From CAVWCQ01 sp963753545 (GTDB taxonomy: Bacteria; Chloroflexota; Anaerolineae; Aggregatilineales; Aggregatilineaceae): a DNA stretch of 64,000 nt. The stretch lies in NCBI GenBank assembly GCA_963753545.1, contig CAVWCQ010000008.1, positions 3,968,001-4,032,000 on the forward strand, written 5' to 3'. This document shows positions 1-8,691 of the stretch, piece after piece; the first letter of the stretch is position 1; every line of letters begins with the position of its first letter. The notes beneath the pieces are model-generated. The model searched no databases and was not told where the DNA came from. It worked only from the letters and a program-made list of their open reading frames with translations. Both the position numbers and the translations under genes were made by a program.

Positions 1-1498
1 GCGCGTCTTGCTGGATTTTGGCGTGGGCTTGGGTGACCGGGTGATGATTGTGCTGCCTAATGTGCCGCAGATGATCATCGCTTATTATGCGACGCTCAAA
101 ATCGGCGGCGTGGCCGTGCTGCCTAACCCCGATGCAGACACCGCAACAATCGTCCGCGAAGCGATCCAGACCGGGGCGCGTGTCGTGGTGATGCTCTCTG
201 CTTTTGATAAACTCGCTGAAGCGATCAAAGGGCAGGTTGATAGCGCCGCTATTGTACTGGCCGATTTGCGTAACGTGGTCGCGCCCAGCACTTACCAGAA
301 ACTGGCCGCGCGCTGGGGATCCTTGGAAAGCGAGGATGACACAGAGATATCTCCCGCTTACCAGTGGGGCTATGCAATGTCCGATCTGATGGAAGGTGTG
401 CCGGAGGAAGACCCTCACATTGAGGTCTCTTCAACCAATCTCGCCGCGATTGTCTACACCAGCGGCACTGCCGAGCACCCGCGTGGGGTGCAGTTGACTG
501 ACAGTAATCTGGTTGCTAACGCGCTCCAGACACGCCACTGGATTCCTGATTTGCAGTACGGGCGCGAAGTATTCCTGAGCGTTCTGCCGCTGCTGCACAG
601 CTACGGCATGACCAGCGCGATGAACGTTCCTATTGCGCTTGGAGCAGCGATTGTGCTGCTGCCTGTTTTTGAACTCGATCAGGTGTTGAGCCATATCAAA
701 ATATACCGGCCTACCATCTTTCCCGGCGTGCCCTCGATGTATACCGCCATCAACCACGCGCCGAATGTGCGCTCCTACGGGCTGTCTTCGATCAAAGCCT
801 GTATCAGCGGCGCAGCGCCGCTTCCCGTCGAAGTGCAGGAAGAATTCGAAAAACTAACACGGGGTCGTCTTGTAGAAGGGTATGGCCTGACCGAGGCGTC
901 TCCCATTACCCATTCCAATCCCCTCTATGGGGTGCGCAAAGTTGGCTCGATTGGCGTGCCGCTTCCCAATACCGATGCTAAAATCGTTGATCTGGCAACA
1001 GGCGACGATCTGCCAGTCGGTCAGATCGGGGAACTGGTCGTGCACGGGCCGCAGGTGATGGGTGGCTATTGGACGGAAGACAGCAGCGCGGACTCCGATT
1101 CGGTTCTCAAAGACGGTTGGCTCTATACCGGGGACGTTGCCATTATGGACAGTGATGGATATTTTCAGATTATAGGTCGCAAACGCGACACAATCATGGC
1201 GGGGGAATACAGCGTTTACCCTCGTGATGTAGAGGAAGTCCTCTACGAAAACAGCAAAGTCCTCGAAGTCGCCGTCGTAGGTGTTGAAAGTGTAGAAAAC
1301 ACCGCGAAACAGCAAAAGGTGAAAGCCTTTGTCGTGCCCCGTCCCGGCACCCATTTATCGAAGGAAGAACTGCTTGATCTCTGTCGTCGCCGCCTCGAAG
1401 CCTATGAGGTTCCCTGGGATATTGAATTTCGTGAAGAACTGCCAAAGTCATTCGTCGGCAAGATTGTACGGCGGCTGCTGGTGGAAAGTCAGGAATAA
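1..1498 (+). CDS. Long-chain acyl-CoA ligase / AMP-forming synthetase, 5' truncated
   Basis: Member of the ANL (acyl-CoA synthetase) superfamily, which activates a carboxylic acid with ATP to an acyl-adenylate and then transfers it to CoA. The frame is open from the window edge (codons from base 2), and the first residues already match the internal family segment ending GDRV, so the true start lies upstream. Visible motifs are the P-loop-like YTSGTAEHPRG (usual TTGxPKG Lys replaced by Arg), YGLTEASP, the YTGD adenylate-binding motif, the GRKRD hinge, and a C-terminal catalytic Lys in SFVGKIVRR. The C-terminal subdomain is complete. A patatin-like lipase begins 12 nt after the stop, so fatty-acid release and activation may be co-expressed (inference). 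The exact acyl substrate cannot be read from sequence. Confidence 0.9.
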   Translation, partial: RVLLDFGVGLGDRVMIVLPNVPQMIIAYYATLKIGGVAVLPNPDADTATIVREAIQTGARVVVMLSAFDKLAEAIKGQVDSAAIVLADLRNVVAPSTYQKLAARWGSLESEDDTEISPAYQWGYAMSDLMEGVPEEDPHIEVSSTNLAAIVYTSGTAEHPRGVQLTDSNLVANALQTRHWIPDLQYGREVFLSVLPLLHSYGMTSAMNVPIALGAAIVLLPVFELDQVLSHIKIYRPTIFPGVPSMYTAINHAPNVRSYGLSSIKACISGAAPLPVEVQEEFEKLTRGRLVEGYGLTEASPITHSNPLYGVRKVGSIGVPLPNTDAKIVDLATGDDLPVGQIGELVVHGPQVMGGYWTEDSSADSDSVLKDGWLYTGDVAIMDSDGYFQIIGRKRDTIMAGEYSVYPRDVEEVLYENSKVLEVAVVGVESVENTAKQQKVKAFVVPRPGTHLSKEELLDLCRRRLEAYEVPWDIEFREELPKSFVGKIVRRLLVESQE

Positions 1499-1510
1499 CG
1501 GAGGGAAATA

Positions 1511-2350
1511 TTGAAGATGCGACCGAAGATCGGCCTGGTTTTGGGGGGCGGAGGAAGTCGCGGCGGAGCACACATCGGGGTACTGGAAATACTGGTGCGA
1601 GAACAGATTCCCGTTGATCTGATTGTAGGAACCAGTATGGGGGGCATCGTCGGGACATTATTCGCCGCAGGAATTGCCCCGGAAGAACTGGTGACCCGCT
1701 TTGAACAGCTTCAAGGATTGACCCTGAATGTTTTCAGTTCCCGCGCTCGGCAGCGCGCGGTCTATTCCTGGCTGAAAGACATGATTCAAGATAGAACGTT
1801 CGCGGATCTGCAAATTCCCCTTTCCCTGATGGCCGTCGATATGATTGAGGGCCAGGAAGTTGAATTGTCCGAAGGGGAGTTAATGCCCGCTATTCTGGCG
1901 AGCAGCGCCATGCCCGCTGTCTTCCCTCCTGTCGATTGGCGGGGCATGAAACTGGCTGACGGCGGTGTGATCGACAGCCTGTCCACTCATATCGCCTTTA
2001 AGCGTGGTGCCGACAAGGTGATTGCTGTTGATATTTATCCCCCCTTGAAAAAAGACTTTCCCTGGGTCGATCCCCTCAGTGCCATTATGGGGATTCAACT
2101 GCCATTCGCCACAGCAAAAGGGAGAAAAGATCCCGGCATGATCACTGCCGTATGGCGAGCGTCGCGCGTCATGGCCCATTATCTGCACGAGGCCCGGCTG
2201 GCTGTACACCCGCCAGATATCCTGCTCTGCCCGGATGTTTCACACTACAGCTCTCTCGATTTTAAAGATGTTAAAGGCCCCGTTGAGGCGGGCCGAAGCG
2301 AGGCGGAGAGTCATCTGGACGAGTTGAAAGCCCTGATCGAGAATGTCTGA
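1511..2350 (+). CDS. Patatin-like phospholipase (RssA/YchK-like)
   Basis: Predicted serine lipid acyl hydrolase of 279 aa using a Ser-Asp dyad. The N-terminus has the glycine-rich oxyanion loop GGGGSRG, the nucleophile elbow is GTSMG, and the catalytic Asp lies in ADGG. No signal peptide is visible, so it should be cytoplasmic. A TTG start at 1511 has a GGAGGG Shine-Dalgarno 5 nt upstream. The in-frame ATG at 1517 is also possible but sits 11 nt from that site. It lies 12 nt behind the acyl-CoA ligase and probably shares its transcript, consistent with fatty-acid recycling from lipids. The substrate is not determinable here. Confidence 0.85.
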   Translation: MKMRPKIGLVLGGGGSRGGAHIGVLEILVREQIPVDLIVGTSMGGIVGTLFAAGIAPEELVTRFEQLQGLTLNVFSSRARQRAVYSWLKDMIQDRTFADLQIPLSLMAVDMIEGQEVELSEGELMPAILASSAMPAVFPPVDWRGMKLADGGVIDSLSTHIAFKRGADKVIAVDIYPPLKKDFPWVDPLSAIMGIQLPFATAKGRKDPGMITAVWRASRVMAHYLHEARLAVHPPDILLCPDVSHYSSLDFKDVKGPVEAGRSEAESHLDELKALIENV

Positions 2351-2371
2351 TCACACGGTGTCTTTTGTCAC

Positions 2372-2400
2372 TTGGCTTGCGCCTTCATCTTGCGTATAGT
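2372..2400 (+). promoter_or_regulatory. Candidate sigma70-type promoter for the kinase-STAND gene
   Basis: TTGGCT and TATAGT are separated by 17 nt (2372-2377 and 2395-2400). They match the -35 and -10 consensus at 4/6 and 5/6 positions. They lie in the gap after the patatin gene, about 120 nt upstream of the kinase start. Identified by eye only. Confidence 0.45.
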
Positions 2401-2521
2401 TAAGGTCCGGTAGGATTTAGCCTCCGCCTATTGAGAGCGCTCCCATGCTGCTCTTTCCCCGTACTAATCGGGATGTCGGAGGCATCGTGTCATTCGTTGG
2501 AGACAAAAGGGAAAAGTGGGC

Positions 2522-5500
2522 ATGGCTAACCTCAGCGGACAGATCATTGGGGGCTATGAATTACGCGCGCTGATTGGTCATGGCGGCATGGGTGATGTTT
2601 ATTATGGGGTAGAAACGGCCACCGGGCATGCCGTAGCTGTCAAATGTTTTAAGTCGGAGATCGCTTCTGGCGATGCTGAACTCCTGGAACGTTTTGCCCG
2701 CGAGGGTGAAGTCCTGCGCCAGCTTAATCATCCCAACATCGTCAAAGTACTGGCAACCATCGACGATAAGGACCGCCACTATATTGTGATGGAATATGTT
2801 GCTGGGGGATCGCTCCGGCAATTGCTCGATCAGGAATCCCGCCTGCCTGTGGATCGGGTGCTGTCCATTGCCCTCGATCTGGCCGACGCCTTGACCCGCG
2901 CCCACCGGCTCAATATCATCCACCGCGATATCAAACCCGCCAATGTTCTGCTGGCGGAAGATGGTACACCCCGTCTTTCCGACTTTGGCGTTGCCTATCT
3001 GGGCCACAAACCGCGCGTCACTAAAGCCGATGCGGTCATGGGCACGCTGGACTATCTGAGTCCTGAGTCGCTCAACGGTGAAGAGGTAGATGGTCGCACG
3101 GATATCTGGGCTTTTGGCATTATGCTCTATGAGATGTTGGCAGGCCGCCGCCCCTTTGATGAGCGAACGGCTGGCGCAACGGCGATGGCTATTTTGCAGA
3201 AACAGACGCCCGACCTGGAAAATCTGCGCCCCGATATTCCGGTTGCGCTGGTCGATCTTGTCTATCGTATGCTGGAAAAAGATCGTCATGCTCGCATTGC
3301 CAGCATCCGGCTGGTGGGCGCGGAACTTGAAGCGATCAGCAAAGGGACTGATGTCGGACTGCCCGTAGTACATCGCACAGCGGAAGATGGGCGTTCCGTC
3401 TTTGGCACAACGACTTCCGTCACAGGTGTTGCCAGACACAATTTGCCAGCGCTGACCACACCATTTATCGGGCGGCATACCGAACTGGTCGAGTTAGCCC
3501 AGCTTCTTGCCGATCCGAATGTCCGATTGATCACGATACTCGGGCTGGGCGGGATGGGCAAAACCCGACTCGCTCTCGAAGCAGCCGGAGCGCAAACCCG
3601 CGAATTTACGCATGGCGTCTATTTTGTCTCGCTGGCCTCAGTAAGCTCCGTAGACAGCATGATTGCCTACCTGGCGGAAGCAATCAATTTCCACTTTTAC
3701 CAGGGCGAAGAGCTGAAGCAGCAGCTTGTTGACTACCTGCGTGAAAAAGACATGCTGCTGTTGATTGATAGCTGTGATCACCTGATGGAAGGAGCCGGGT
3801 TGATCGCGGATATTCTGCGTCACGCCCCCAATGTGAAAGTGCTGGCGACCTCTCGCGAAAAACTGAATCTCTATGGCGAAACGGTCTATATGATCGGCGG
3901 GCTGGCTCTGCCCGATAAAAGAGCAGGGGATCGTACCCCGGAATATGACGCAATTCGCCTTTTTGTGCAGAGCGCTCGCCGCGCCCAATCAACCTTTGAT
4001 CTGCGCCCCAGCGATTATCCGCACGCAGCCGCGATCTGCCAGTTGGTTGAGGGGATGCCGCTGGGCATTGAACTGGCGGCGGCCTGGGTTGGCACGCTGT
4101 CCCTGCAAGAGATTACCGAAGAGATCGGCCAGAGTCTCGACTTTTTAGAGACGGAAGAAAGCGATATTCCCGAGCGCCACCGCAGCATTCGCGCCGTCTT
4201 TGAATACACCTGGAACCGGCTGGATTCCTCTGAACAAAGCCTGATGAAGATGTTGGCTGTATTCCGAGCCGGATGCACGCGCAAAGCCGCTCAAAAAGTC
4301 ACAGGCGCGTCATTACAGCAGCTTACGTCGTTGGTGAACCGCTCCCTGCTGCGGCGCACGCAGGAAGGCCGTTACGAGGTTCAGCAGCTTTTGCGGCAGC
4401 GCATCGAAGAAAAGCTGAACGAGTCGCCGGACGAATGCTACCGCATCCGGCACCAGCATGCGTTGTATTACTCAACCATGCTCGATGAGCAGGAAATCCC
4501 CCTGCGCGGCGCAGATCAGAAAACCATCGTGGCGGACATCGCCGCCGATCTCAAGAATATTCGCGGCGCGTGGCGCTGGGCTGTCACCAATCAGCAGCCT
4601 GCGATCATTGGCAAGGCGCTGCATAGTTTGTATACCTTCTACCTTATTGAAGAGCGTGGGCAGCAGGCCGAAGAACTTTTTGAGCTGGCAGCACAAACGC
4701 TGCGCCAGAATAGTAAAGCACCCGACAGTCAACTGGTGTTAGGGCGGCTCCTGATCCGGCATGGCTGGTTAACGGGGCTGGATAAGACAGAACGATTCTT
4801 CCGCGAAGGTCTGGATTTGCTGCGCCCCTTCGACCTGCCAGAAGAAACAGCCTTTGGGGCGCTTGGGCTTGGTTCGGCCCTGCTCCGTAGCAATCTGCAA
4901 GAAGCGCGCCAGTGTTTGGAAGAAGGACTTGCCCTCTACCAGTCTACGGGCAATCGCTGGGGCGAACGAATTGCCCTCTTCTGGATGGGCTTTTTGGCGA
5001 ATGCCGAAGGCAATACCGGGGAGGCAAAGCGCCTGTTCCAGGTTAGTCTGGATATGGCCGAACAGATCAAGGATGGCATCGGCGCGATGATGTGTTTCCA
5101 GCAGCTTGGCAACACAGCCCGCGCGCGTGGAGAATATGAGGAAGCAAACAAGTACTTCAAGCAGGGATTGGTTCTTGCCAGGGAAATTGGTGTAAAAGGC
5201 GATATCGCGCGTGGGCTTCGTTCGCTGGGCAACATCGCCCGCGCGCGCAGAGAATACACCAAAGCAGATCAATATCTGCACGAAAGCCTGGAAGGATATC
5301 GCGAACTAGGCAACCGCGCGCGCATCGCCAGGGTGCTCTATGAACTGGGTGATACGGCGCGCCTCCAGGGGCGCTACGAGCAGGCAAGGGAACTGTTCAG
5401 GGAAAGCCTGAATACCAATCAGGCATTGGGCTTTCTATCGGGTTCTCTATCGAGTATGTCCCGGCGCGGCGATGTTCCCGATGAAAAACAGCAGTACAGT

Positions 5501-5902
5501 GAGCGCCTCTACCAGGAAGCCAGCCGCCAGGAAGGTGAAGCGTATGCGCTGATCGGGTTGGGCGGGGCAGCCTGTGGTCTGGGGAATACAACAGAGGCCC
5601 AGCAGCATTTGCAGCGCGCGCTGCAAATCGCCACCCAAACGGGAACGATTTCCCTGGTTTTGATCGCGCTGGCAGCTCTGGCGGAGCTGCTTGCCCAGGT
5701 CGGTAAGCCGGAAAAAAGTATTGAACTGTGTGCGTTTGTCTATCACGCCGCAAACTGGCAGGAAACGAAGGATCGGGTGAAGGTCGTCTCGACTGGTCTC
5801 GGGGCCAGACTGTCGCCTGCCAAATTCTCTGCGGCGTACAAACGCGGACAGGCGTTTACACTCGAAGAGGCAGTTGCGCCTTTCCTGGAAGGTGAAACAT
5901 GA
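2522..5902 (+). CDS. Ser/Thr protein kinase fused to a STAND (NB-ARC-like) ATPase and TPR repeats
   Basis: A large cytoplasmic signalling protein of about 1126 aa. An N-terminal Hanks-type kinase (about residues 10-275) has glycine loop GHGGMG, the VAIK-type Lys in AVKCF, HRDIKPAN and DFG, so it should be active. A P-loop STAND-type ATPase follows (about 315-620) with Walker A GLGGMGKTR, Walker B LLLIDSCD and a GLPL-like EGMPLGIEL. The C-terminal part (about 700-1080) is helical repeats with repeated A..GE/GN TPR spacing. There is no DNA-binding domain. ATG 2522 has an AGGGA site at a good distance. A GTG at 2516 would add two residues. The stop overlaps the STAS gene start (ATGA), which points to coupled translation and a shared pathway. 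A second protein of this architecture is encoded at 47713-50906. Confidence 0.88.
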   Translation: MANLSGQIIGGYELRALIGHGGMGDVYYGVETATGHAVAVKCFKSEIASGDAELLERFAREGEVLRQLNHPNIVKVLATIDDKDRHYIVMEYVAGGSLRQLLDQESRLPVDRVLSIALDLADALTRAHRLNIIHRDIKPANVLLAEDGTPRLSDFGVAYLGHKPRVTKADAVMGTLDYLSPESLNGEEVDGRTDIWAFGIMLYEMLAGRRPFDERTAGATAMAILQKQTPDLENLRPDIPVALVDLVYRMLEKDRHARIASIRLVGAELEAISKGTDVGLPVVHRTAEDGRSVFGTTTSVTGVARHNLPALTTPFIGRHTELVELAQLLADPNVRLITILGLGGMGKTRLALEAAGAQTREFTHGVYFVSLASVSSVDSMIAYLAEAINFHFYQGEELKQQLVDYLREKDMLLLIDSCDHLMEGAGLIADILRHAPNVKVLATSREKLNLYGETVYMIGGLALPDKRAGDRTPEYDAIRLFVQSARRAQSTFDLRPSDYPHAAAICQLVEGMPLGIELAAAWVGTLSLQEITEEIGQSLDFLETEESDIPERHRSIRAVFEYTWNRLDSSEQSLMKMLAVFRAGCTRKAAQKVTGASLQQLTSLVNRSLLRRTQEGRYEVQQLLRQRIEEKLNESPDECYRIRHQHALYYSTMLDEQEIPLRGADQKTIVADIAADLKNIRGAWRWAVTNQQPAIIGKALHSLYTFYLIEERGQQAEELFELAAQTLRQNSKAPDSQLVLGRLLIRHGWLTGLDKTERFFREGLDLLRPFDLPEETAFGALGLGSALLRSNLQEARQCLEEGLALYQSTGNRWGERIALFWMGFLANAEGNTGEAKRLFQVSLDMAEQIKDGIGAMMCFQQLGNTARARGEYEEANKYFKQGLVLAREIGVKGDIARGLRSLGNIARARREYTKADQYLHESLEGYRELGNRARIARVLYELGDTARLQGRYEQARELFRESLNTNQALGFLSGSLSSMSRRGDVPDEKQQYSERLYQEASRQEGEAYALIGLGGAACGLGNTTEAQQHLQRALQIATQTGTISLVLIALAALAELLAQVGKPEKSIELCAFVYHAANWQETKDRVKVVSTGLGARLSPAKFSAAYKRGQAFTLEEAVAPFLEGET

Positions 5903-6238
5903 TTGATATTACCATACGAACACAGGAACAGGTGACGATTGTTGAAATTGCGGGGCGGCTGGACGCAGAGGCCACGCCAGAGATTGAAGCTCATCTGGAT
6001 CCTGTTGTTTCCCCCGGATGCGTCCTTCTGCTCGATCTGCACCAGGTTCCTTTTATGTCCAGTGCCGGGCTGCGGCTTGCTCCTGCTGCTGGATCGTAAG
6101 ATTACCAACCAGCATGGCAAAATCGTGCTGGTTGGGCTGTCCGAGCGGCTTGAAGATACGATGTTGGTCACTGGATTTCTCGATCATTTCGAACATTACA
6201 ACACGCTGGACGCCGGGCTAAAAGCGCTTCGGGCGTGA
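5899..6238 (+). pseudogene. STAS-domain anti-anti-sigma-like protein, broken by a single-base frameshift
   Basis: The start frame gives a good STAS N-terminal half (IDITIRTQ..., conserved MSSAG with the phosphorylatable Ser) but stops after 66 aa. The downstream half, including KIVLVGLSERL and LDHFEHY, continues in the +1 frame. Skipping one base within CTTG at 6076-6079 restores an uninterrupted 112-residue STAS domain of normal length. STAS proteins bind anti-sigma kinases or other partners and are switched by Ser phosphorylation. The ATG overlaps the stop of the kinase-STAND gene (ATGA), so the kinase is a plausible partner (inference). Sequencing or assembly error, real mutation and programmed +1 slippage all remain possible. 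No recognised slippery signal is present. Confidence 0.8.
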
Positions 6239-6256
6239 TAATTTTGAAAGGTTCCT

Positions 6257-8356
6257 ATGGAACGCATTGATATTTACCCTACTCGCATCTACAAAGGATA
6301 CAAATGCCGTCCAGGGCGGCCCTTCCCATTCGGAGCGACCTTTGTGCCCGGTGGGGTAAATTTCGCCGTATTTTCCCGTTATGCGACTTCCTGCACACTC
6401 GTCCTCTTCAAAAAGGGAGATTACGAGCCGCTGGTTGAAATCTCGATCCCGGACGAATACCGGATCGGCAATGTGTTTGCCATTATTGTTTTTGATATTG
6501 ATTACGAGAATACCGAATATGGTTTTAAGATGGACGGTCCCTACGATGTGCGTGCCGGGCATCGCTTCGATGTCTCAAAGGTGCTGCTCGATCCCTATGC
6601 CAGGGGCATCAGCGGGCGCGATGAGTGGGGCCAGCAGCCTGATCCTGAAGACATTTATCCGCACCGCGCTTTTTTGGCCTACGATGATTTTGATTGGGAA
6701 GATGACCGCCCCCTGAAGATTCCGATTGAAGACCTGATTATCTACGAAATGCACGTGCGGGGCTTTTCGCAGCATCCATCCTCAGGTGTCAAACATCCTG
6801 GCACGTTTGCGGCCATCCAGGAAAAAGTTGCCTACTTCCAGGAGTTGGGCGTTAACTGCCTCGAACTGATGCCCATCTTCGAATTTGACGAGTTCGAACA
6901 CAGCCGGATCAGTCCTGTGACAGGCGAACGGCTGATGAACTACTGGGGCTACAGCACGCTTGGCTTCTTCGCTCCCAAAGCAGGCTATGCCGCTACGGGC
7001 TGCTTTGGCATGCAGATTGACGAACTGAAGACCCTGGTCAAAGTGCTGCACCAGAACGGGATCGAAGTCTGCCTGGATGTCGTTTTTAACCACACCTGCG
7101 AAGGCGGGGAAGGTGGCCCAACATTTTCCTACCGGGGGCTGGACAATAAAACGTACTATATGCTGACTCCCACCGGGCATTATTTCAATTTCAGTGGTAC
7201 AGGTAACACGCTCAATTGTAACAATCCCGTCGTGCGTGATCTGGTACTGAACTGCCTGCGCTATTGGGTCTCTGAATTTCATATCGATAGCTTCCGCTTT
7301 GACCTGGCCTCCATTTTGGGGCGCGATCAGAACGGAATGCCGCTGCCTAATCCGCCGCTGATCGAAGCGCTGGCGTACGATCCGATCCTGGCGAAGTGTA
7401 AGCTGATCGCGGAGGCATGGGATGCGGGCGGGTTGTATCAGGTAGGATCATTTCCGGCTTATGGACGCTGGGCGGAGTGGAACGGCAAATATCGCGACAC
7501 GATCCGCCGCTTTTTGAAGAGCGACGCCGGGCAGGTCTGGGATGTCGCGAACTGTTTGCAGGGTTCGCCCGATCTCTACGACGGTCGCGGGCCAACCGCT
7601 TCGATCAACTTTGTCACCAGCCACGATGGTTTTTCCCTGTACGATATGGTGTCATATAACCAGAAACATAACGAGGCAAACGACGAGGGCAACCACGACG
7701 GCCTGAGCGAAAATTACAGTTGGAACTGCGGCGTTGAGGGGCAAACAGACGATTCTAAGATAAACGCTCTGCGCATCCGCCAGTTGAAAAACGCCATTGC
7801 GATGCTCATGGTCAGCCAGGGTGTGCCTATGATCCGTATGGGGGATGAGATCGCCCATACCCAGTGGGGCAATAACAACGCCTACTGCCAGGACAATGAT
7901 CTGAGCTGGTTTGACTGGTCGCGTTTGGAAAGCCACGCCGATATCTTTAACTTTTTTAAGCAGTGCATCGCTTTCCGCAAGGCGCACCCCGCGCTGCGCC
8001 GTAACACCTATTTTACCTACCAGTCCTCCTCCGGCAGTGGGTTGGAAGACATCACCTGGCATGGGACACAGGCCTGGCGTCCCGACTGGACGCCCTACTG
8101 CCGTGCTCTGGCTTTTATGCTCTCCGGTGAACACAATCGTAATGGTGATCCGCGAGACAATACCATCTATGTGATGATGAATATGTATTGGGAAGGACTG
8201 TGGTTTGAACTGCCTCAGGTCGACCTGGCATGGCATGTTTTTGCCAACACGGGCGGACCGCAGGATGTTTTCGAGCCGGGCCGCGAGTACAAACTGCGCG
8301 ATCAGGAAGCATTTCTGATGGGGCCGCGTTCCGTTGCTATCCTGGTCGGCAAATAA
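6257..8356 (+). CDS. glgX: Glycogen debranching enzyme GlgX (GH13 isoamylase type)
   Basis: Hydrolyses alpha-1,6 branches in glycogen or limit dextrins. The 699-aa length is normal for GlgX. An N-terminal CBM48-like domain begins near PGRPFPFGATF and the GH13 barrel follows. Family regions are visible: DVVFNHT (region I), FRFDLASILGRD with the nucleophile Asp (region II), LIAEAWD with the acid Glu (region III), and NFVTSHDG (region IV). The ATG has a GAAAGG site 5 nt upstream and lies 18 nt after the STAS remnant, so co-transcription with the kinase-STAS pair is possible. A small number of residues such as the C-terminal VAILV strand complete the beta-sandwich domain. It is cytoplasmic with no signal peptide. 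Confidence 0.95.
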   Translation: MERIDIYPTRIYKGYKCRPGRPFPFGATFVPGGVNFAVFSRYATSCTLVLFKKGDYEPLVEISIPDEYRIGNVFAIIVFDIDYENTEYGFKMDGPYDVRAGHRFDVSKVLLDPYARGISGRDEWGQQPDPEDIYPHRAFLAYDDFDWEDDRPLKIPIEDLIIYEMHVRGFSQHPSSGVKHPGTFAAIQEKVAYFQELGVNCLELMPIFEFDEFEHSRISPVTGERLMNYWGYSTLGFFAPKAGYAATGCFGMQIDELKTLVKVLHQNGIEVCLDVVFNHTCEGGEGGPTFSYRGLDNKTYYMLTPTGHYFNFSGTGNTLNCNNPVVRDLVLNCLRYWVSEFHIDSFRFDLASILGRDQNGMPLPNPPLIEALAYDPILAKCKLIAEAWDAGGLYQVGSFPAYGRWAEWNGKYRDTIRRFLKSDAGQVWDVANCLQGSPDLYDGRGPTASINFVTSHDGFSLYDMVSYNQKHNEANDEGNHDGLSENYSWNCGVEGQTDDSKINALRIRQLKNAIAMLMVSQGVPMIRMGDEIAHTQWGNNNAYCQDNDLSWFDWSRLESHADIFNFFKQCIAFRKAHPALRRNTYFTYQSSSGSGLEDITWHGTQAWRPDWTPYCRALAFMLSGEHNRNGDPRDNTIYVMMNMYWEGLWFELPQVDLAWHVFANTGGPQDVFEPGREYKLRDQEAFLMGPRSVAILVGK

Positions 8357-8691
8357 CACAGGGGTATTGCATGGATAGAACATCCGTGCTATACTTAGAG
8401 GGTATAGATGTTGTTTTTCTCTGCCTTTTCCCCGTCAAACCGTTATTGCTTTTCAGACCGGGGTGCAGGTTAGGAAATGGTTAGAACGACCCTCCAAAAA
8501 ATAGTGCCCCGCGGATCGTCACGAGAAAAAAGGGGCCTGAAGTGAGTAACTTATAAGAATTCTCGGCTGAGTTGGCCCAGCCCATTGTTCTTAAGATCGC
8601 TATGAAAGGGCCGGAAATGATCACTATTGGCCCCTAAAGTCTATCTTGTTGAATTTTGAACCCATTTTAGTGAATTTATCGCACCGCCGTA
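8357..8691. other. 335-nt intergenic region between convergent glgX and histidine kinase
   Basis: No convincing ORF is present. It holds an 11-nt-phased direct repeat (8468-8484), A/G-rich tracts, and inverted arms AGGGGCC (8531-8537) / GGCCCCT (8629-8635), plus a shorter GGGCC/GGCCC pair at 8608-8612 and 8629-8633. It could contain a structured RNA or 3' UTR elements of glgX. No Rfam class was recognised. Confidence 0.4.
8468..8484 (+). repeat. GGTTAG direct repeat with 11-nt period
   Basis: Two GGTTAG hexamers start 11 nt apart with spacer GAAAT. The same arrangement, with spacer GAAAC, occurs at 52162-52178 upstream of the LuxR/MalT gene. Spacing of one helical turn is typical of tandem half-sites for a transcription factor. 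The function is inferred only. Confidence 0.4.

Noticed and set aside
854..1354. Minus-strand open frame opposite the acyl-CoA ligase
   Set aside because: No family similarity and full overlap with a well-supported gene.
2561..3478. Long minus-strand open frame opposite the kinase-STAND gene
   Set aside because: It is a shadow of a strongly conserved coding strand, with no ribosome site or recognisable domain.
6060..6090. Programmed +1 frameshifting in the STAS gene
   Set aside because: The CTT codon resembles part of the prfB slip site, but there is no following stop, no strong upstream Shine-Dalgarno and no second example. A sequence error is more likely.
7652..8383. Minus-strand open frame opposite glgX
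   Set aside because: Shadow ORF; the GH13 motifs are on the plus strand.
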